64,000 bases of DNA from Bacteroidales bacterium. Its GTDB lineage: Bacteria; Bacteroidota; Bacteroidia; Bacteroidales; VadinHA17. The translations under genes and the position numbers were made by a program. The stretch covers positions 1 to 64,000 of the forward strand of contig JALHSP010000062.1 of assembly GCA_022865305.1 (NCBI GenBank), written 5' to 3'. The notes below the pieces were generated by a model that saw only the letters and a list, made by a program, of their open reading frames with translations, was not told the DNA's origin and ran no database searches. This document shows, piece after piece, positions 60,483-64,000 of this stretch; position 1 is the stretch's first letter; the number at the start of each line of letters is the position of its first letter.

Positions 60483-60994
60483 ATCTTCCTGATAAATTCG
60501 AAGCACTTATTATAACTCTTAGCGACAGGGCTCACAGGGGAGAATATAAGGACCTGAGCGGACCGAAAATAAAGGAAAGGCTTTCGGAGTATTTTGAATC
60601 GCAGAACTGGAGTATCAATATTAATCTTGCCATGATACCTGATGATTCTGTCATCCTGGATGAGTTATTGAAAAGTGCGGGTGGTATTTATGATATTATT
60701 ATTACCACCGGTGGTACAGGAATCGGACCGAGGGATATCACTGTCGAAACGGTTAAGCCCCTTCTTTCAAAAGAGATTCCCGGGATCATGGAATTCATCA
60801 GGGTAAAATACGGATCCGGGAATCCAAATGCTCTTTTAAGCCGGGGTATAGCCGGTATTACAGGAAAATCGCTGATTTACACCCTACCGGGATCTGTCAA
60901 AGCTGTTGATGAATATATGACTGAAATACTTAAAACACTGAAGCATACCATATTTATGCAGTATGGTATCGATATGCATTCGAAAAATCAGTAA
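60479..60994 (+). CDS. mog: Molybdopterin adenylyltransferase (Mog/MoaB)
   Basis: 171 residues with 'TLSDRAHRGEYKDLSGPKI', 'ITTGGTGIGPRDITVE' and 'TLPGSVKAVDE'. It adenylates molybdopterin before metal insertion by MoeA. The convergent T9SS plug gene overlaps it by 7 bp at the 3' end. Confidence 0.92.
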   Translation: MNLPDKFEALIITLSDRAHRGEYKDLSGPKIKERLSEYFESQNWSININLAMIPDDSVILDELLKSAGGIYDIIITTGGTGIGPRDITVETVKPLLSKEIPGIMEFIRVKYGSGNPNALLSRGIAGITGKSLIYTLPGSVKAVDEYMTEILKTLKHTIFMQYGIDMHSKNQ

Positions 60995-62277
60995 GACAGA
61001 CGATTAAGAGTATTTGTTATTTTGGTGCCGATGATCCTGTCATAACGATCCTGGGGATTTCTGTAATACATCAGGATCAGGTAATCATTTTCAGTTTCAT
61101 AATGGTTCCCCTCAAATCTTGCCGAAGTAACCTCAGGATCACCATCTTTCAAAAATACATATTCATAATTGTACCAGCCCTGCTTTAGAAGCAGTGTACA
61201 TTCATATTGTTCTTCTTCCGGATTGAAAATCATCTGGTTATTATTATTGAGCGACCAGTCAGTAAGGCCTCCTGACACATACATTTTCCCTCCGGCAAGC
61301 ATATATTTTGAAATAAGTGTAAAATATACACTTATATAATCTGCATCAGTTTCAGGATCCCTGCCCTCCTGCACGGCAATATAATATTTCCCGTTGAAGT
61401 CCTGCCAGTAAAAATATGGTTTATACTCCCTGCTCTCGGAAGGAAAGAGATAGACATGGTAATTTGGAGCCATATAATCTATCCTCTTTACAAATTCCGA
61501 CTGATACCGTATGCTTTTAATATCAAAATACCGGAATTCATTTCCGCCGCTGAAAATATTCTTTTCAGATAATGCATTGTATTTAAGTTCATTATTGCCA
61601 AAAAAATCGGGTTTCAGATTCTTTTTTGAATTGTTCCAGCGTCCATTCTGAAGTATAAAAGCATAAACATTCCTGTAAGGATCAATTATATCATTGCCGG
61701 CAAGATTCACGGTAAAGTCAACCTGCTGGCTGGCATTATTATCAGAAGTCATCTGTGGCCTGTGCGTGGTGACATCTATCTTCACCTTATCTTCGGTTAT
61801 TATAAAACGCTGAGTAAGAATCGGTTTGTCAGGATCTCCAATGGGATAGACAGAAAGAATATAATTCCCCGATAGTTTCAAATTAATCCTTTCGTTCGGG
61901 AAAAGGAGTTTGTAATGAAAATAATTTACAGTAGTATTGAAAGAGGGCTTAAAGTCCTCAATCCGGTTTTCGGGGAATCCGTCAAGATAATCATTCGGGA
62001 AAACATCAGATTTTTTCCAGTCCTTGTCACAATGAATAAATGTATAATCAAAAGTTTCGGAGTTATCTCCGGGGAGATCAAAATGCAGGACCAGCTTTTC
62101 ATCACTGTTTAGTTTGATTACAGGATAAGAAAGATTCCATCCCTCCTTATAAAGCTGAACTGTTTTGATCCTCTGATCGAATACTTGATTTGAGTAAACC
62201 TCGGGATCGCTATCCCCCGAAAATACCGAGGTTAAAGGCAAAAAGAATGCATATAATGTGATTAAGTATCTGTACAT
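60988..62277 (-). CDS. Type IX secretion plug protein (DUF5103)
   Basis: 429 residues from the ATG at 62277, which starts a signal peptide (to about VFSGD). The frame is open to 62340 but gives a poor N-terminus. 'TVQLYKEGWNLSYPVIKLNS', 'FDYTFIHCDKDWKKSD' and the ending 'GTKITNTLNRLSY' match the DUF5103 family, now named T9SS plug. In Flavobacterium the plug protein closes the SprA channel when no cargo is bound. Confidence 0.85.
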   Translation of the reverse strand: MYRYLITLYAFFLPLTSVFSGDSDPEVYSNQVFDQRIKTVQLYKEGWNLSYPVIKLNSDEKLVLHFDLPGDNSETFDYTFIHCDKDWKKSDVFPNDYLDGFPENRIEDFKPSFNTTVNYFHYKLLFPNERINLKLSGNYILSVYPIGDPDKPILTQRFIITEDKVKIDVTTHRPQMTSDNNASQQVDFTVNLAGNDIIDPYRNVYAFILQNGRWNNSKKNLKPDFFGNNELKYNALSEKNIFSGGNEFRYFDIKSIRYQSEFVKRIDYMAPNYHVYLFPSESREYKPYFYWQDFNGKYYIAVQEGRDPETDADYISVYFTLISKYMLAGGKMYVSGGLTDWSLNNNNQMIFNPEEEQYECTLLLKQGWYNYEYVFLKDGDPEVTSARFEGNHYETENDYLILMYYRNPQDRYDRIIGTKITNTLNRLSY

Positions 62278-62303
62278 ATTAAGTAGTTTCGGGAAACAGT
62301 TAA

Positions 62304-62311
62304 CAAAAATA
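62304..62311 (-). promoter_or_regulatory. Candidate -7 element for the plug gene
   Basis: TATTTTTG on the minus strand, 26 bp before the ATG at 62277. No good -33 partner; tentative. Confidence 0.35.
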
Positions 62312-62342
62312 GTGCAAAATTGTAATATCATATTTAACATAT

Positions 62343-62375
62343 TTTGCGAATTATAATCAGCTATTTATACTTTTG
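62343..62375 (+). promoter_or_regulatory. Bacteroidetes-type promoter for the nqr operon
   Basis: TTTG-N21-TACTTTTG, an exact match to both elements with an allowed spacer. The -7 element ends 63 bp before the nqrA ATG. Confidence 0.65.
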
Positions 62376-62438
62376 TATCCATTGTTAATTTATTAACAGA
62401 ACTCTTTTCCTGAAGAATTATTATTAATTTCATTATAA

Positions 62439-63791
62439 ATGTTCAGATCAATTAAGTTGAGGAAGGGGCTTGATATCCGGTTAGGCGGTATTGCTGAAAA
62501 GGTCCTTGCCGGAGAAGTCAATCCTGTTAAGTATGGCGTAAAACCGGTTGACTTCCCCGGACTGATCCCGAAACTGAATGTCAAACCCGGTGATAAAGTG
62601 AAGGCAGGATCGCCTCTCTTTCACGATAAGATTCATCCTGAGATTTTATTTACGTCACCTGTCAGCGGAAGCGTGTCATCAATTGTAAGAGGTGATCGGC
62701 GTAAATTACTTGAAATAGTGGTTGATAAGGAAGGTGATGATTACGTTGATTTTGGCAAGGCAGATCCGGAAAAACTAACCAGGGAAGAGATAAGGGAACA
62801 TCTTCTCCTTTCAGGTCTCTGGCCTTCAGTCAGGCAACGACCCTATCATGTGATAGCAAATCCGCAGCAAGTGCCTAAATCGGTTTTTATTTCAGGTTTC
62901 GACACTGCACCGCTTGCTCCTGATTATAACTTTATAATGGGAAACTCCTCAGTATCAGAATTCAGGCACGGAATAGCTTCTCTTTCAAAACTTACAGATG
63001 GTAAGATCCATCTTGTTCTGAATGGGCAGGGAACTGCATCAGAAGCATTTACTGAAACGCCCGGAGTGGAGATCTCATATTTTTCAGGCCCTCATCCCGC
63101 AGGAAATGTTGGAGTTCATATTCATCATCTCGATCCTGTTAATAAAGGTGAAAATGTCTGGTATGTGAATTTTCAGGATGTAATGGCGATAGGAAGGCTT
63201 TTTGAGAAAGGAGTTTATAATCATGAAAGAATAATTGCTTTAACAGGTTCAGAAGTGCTTAAGCCTCATTATTTTAAAATTCGTTCCGGAGCTTCAATCG
63301 CAACACTGGTAAAAGACAATGTAAAACATGGGCACCTCAGATATATTAGCGGGAACGTTTTAACAGGAACAAAGATCGATTCTGACGGTTACCTGGGATA
63401 TTATGATTCACAGGTCACGGTTATTCCTGAAGGAGATTACTATGAATTATTCGGATGGGCAGCGCCCGGTATTAATAAATATAGTTTTTCACGGACATTT
63501 GCATCCAGCCTGTTCCCCCAAAAGAGTTACAAACTTGATACGAATCTGCATGGAGGGGAAAGAGCTTTTGTAGTTACAGGTCAGTATGAAAAAGTTGTCC
63601 CGATGGATATTTATCCCATGCAGCTGTTTAAGGCTATCCTGGCCGGTGATATTGACATGATGGAAAATCTTGGTATCTATGAAGTTGCTGAAGAAGATTT
63701 TGCACTATGCGAATTTATTTGTCATTCCAAAATAGAAATTCAGTCAATTGTGAGAGAAGGCCTTGATCTGATGATAAAAGAGATGAGTTAG
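62439..63791 (+). CDS. nqrA: Na+-translocating NADH:quinone reductase, subunit A
   Basis: 450 residues, the normal length. 'KLRKGLDIRLGGIAEKVL', 'DKVKAGSPLFHDKIHPEI' and 'IAVVTG'-like barrel-sandwich repeats identify NqrA; the C-terminal 'LCEFICHSKIEIQSIVREG' is also typical. NqrA is the cytoplasmic subunit of a six-protein Na+ pump that oxidises NADH. nqrB follows after 22 bp. Confidence 0.95.
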   Translation: MFRSIKLRKGLDIRLGGIAEKVLAGEVNPVKYGVKPVDFPGLIPKLNVKPGDKVKAGSPLFHDKIHPEILFTSPVSGSVSSIVRGDRRKLLEIVVDKEGDDYVDFGKADPEKLTREEIREHLLLSGLWPSVRQRPYHVIANPQQVPKSVFISGFDTAPLAPDYNFIMGNSSVSEFRHGIASLSKLTDGKIHLVLNGQGTASEAFTETPGVEISYFSGPHPAGNVGVHIHHLDPVNKGENVWYVNFQDVMAIGRLFEKGVYNHERIIALTGSEVLKPHYFKIRSGASIATLVKDNVKHGHLRYISGNVLTGTKIDSDGYLGYYDSQVTVIPEGDYYELFGWAAPGINKYSFSRTFASSLFPQKSYKLDTNLHGGERAFVVTGQYEKVVPMDIYPMQLFKAILAGDIDMMENLGIYEVAEEDFALCEFICHSKIEIQSIVREGLDLMIKEMS

Positions 63792-63813
63792 TAAATTGAG
63801 ACAATAGAAAATA

Positions 63814-64000
63814 ATGAACTCCTTAAGAAAGAAATTAGATAAACTAAAGCCCCATTTTACGGAAGGGGGGAGGTTCTCAAAATTGCGTTCAGTTTTTGAA
63901 GGATTCGAGTCTTTTATATTTGTACCCGACAAAGTAACTTTTAAAGGATCGCATATAAGAGACAGTATTGATCTTAAACGGACAATGACTGTCGTTCTGA
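63814..64000 (+). CDS. nqrB: Na+-translocating NADH:quinone reductase, subunit B (5' part)
   Basis: 62 codons before the window ends. The start 'MNSLRKKLDKLKPHFTEGG' and 'FEGFESFIFVPDKVT', 'HIRDSIDLKRTM' are the conserved beginning of NqrB, a membrane subunit with a covalently bound FMN. The rest lies outside the window. Confidence 0.9.
   Translation, partial: MNSLRKKLDKLKPHFTEGGRFSKLRSVFEGFESFIFVPDKVTFKGSHIRDSIDLKRTMTVVL

Noticed and set aside
1-64000. Prophage, integrative element or CRISPR array
   Set aside because: No integrase, transposase, phage gene, att-like tRNA end, or regularly spaced repeats were found; gene content is housekeeping and lineage-typical.

Overview
The window looks like the chromosome of an anaerobic or microaerobic member of the Bacteroidetes (Bacteroidales-like). 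The evidence is the set of type IX secretion (T9SS) parts (a PorG-like protein, a PorP/SprF protein, the T9SS plug protein and two cargo C-terminal domains), the pdxJ / CBS / nadK / porG / uppS / bamA / skp / skp / murI gene order, futalosine-pathway menaquinone genes, Na+-translocating NQR, 2-oxoacid:ferredoxin oxidoreductase, and promoter-like TTTG-N19/21-TAnnTTTG sequences. Coding density is high, no intergenic gap exceeds 300 bp, and I found no tRNA, rRNA, CRISPR array, transposase or integrase.

Layout. 1-1.0 kb: 3' part of a DsbD-type thiol:disulfide protein whose tail is encoded by a dispersed repeat. 1.0-6.6 kb (minus): EamA exporter, lnt, then an ECF sigma factor interrupted by one in-frame TGA, a membrane anti-sigma-like protein, a DUF4097-like adhesin and an outer-membrane barrel. 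6.8-8.6 kb: small T9SS cargo protein and an M19 dipeptidase lipoprotein. 8.7-17.3 kb (minus): VOC/SDR/acyltransferase genes, S4 protein, pth, rplY, prs, engB, a MORN-like lipoprotein and manA. 17.5-28.8 kb: udk, an exonuclease, a hydrolase and pdxJ (minus), then the CBS-nadK-porG-uppS-bamA-skp-skp-murI envelope block. 29.0-38.4 kb: korAB followed by two giant paralogues that join receiver-like domains to a pyruvate-phosphate-dikinase-type ATP-grasp domain. 38.5-45.0 kb: OsmC, fabD, folE-queD, mqnB-mqnD, nitroreductase, a lipoprotein and proline dehydrogenase. 45.2-50.4 kb: a second ECF sigma factor, an anti-sigma-like/PKD/type B-CTD protein, PorP/SprF, an OmpH-like protein and a glycosyltransferase. 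50.4-61.0 kb: FtsB-like, thiS-thiF, FKBP, then a tungsten-enzyme region: aldehyde:ferredoxin oxidoreductase, wtpABC tungstate transporter, moeA, moaA, moaC and mog. 61.0-64.0 kb: T9SS plug protein (minus), nqrA and the start of nqrB.

How the parts fit. korAB and the AOR are ferredoxin-linked; wtpABC plus moeA/moaA/moaC/mog supply the AOR's pterin cofactor, and the nearby ThiS-ThiF pair could supply its sulfur carrier. NQR and menaquinone (mqnBD) form a respiratory link. The envelope genes (bamA, skp, lnt, porG, porP, plug) build the outer membrane and its secretion machine. Two ECF sigma genes share the same bipartite upstream motif, which suggests autoregulation.

Best candidates for new biology: (1) the tandem receiver/ATP-grasp proteins at 31999-38430; (2) the sigma / anti-sigma-like-PKD-CTD / PorP module at 45251-48361; (3) the TGA-interrupted sigma gene at 3489-4028; (4) several families of imperfect inverted repeats between genes, one of which supplies the end of a protein.
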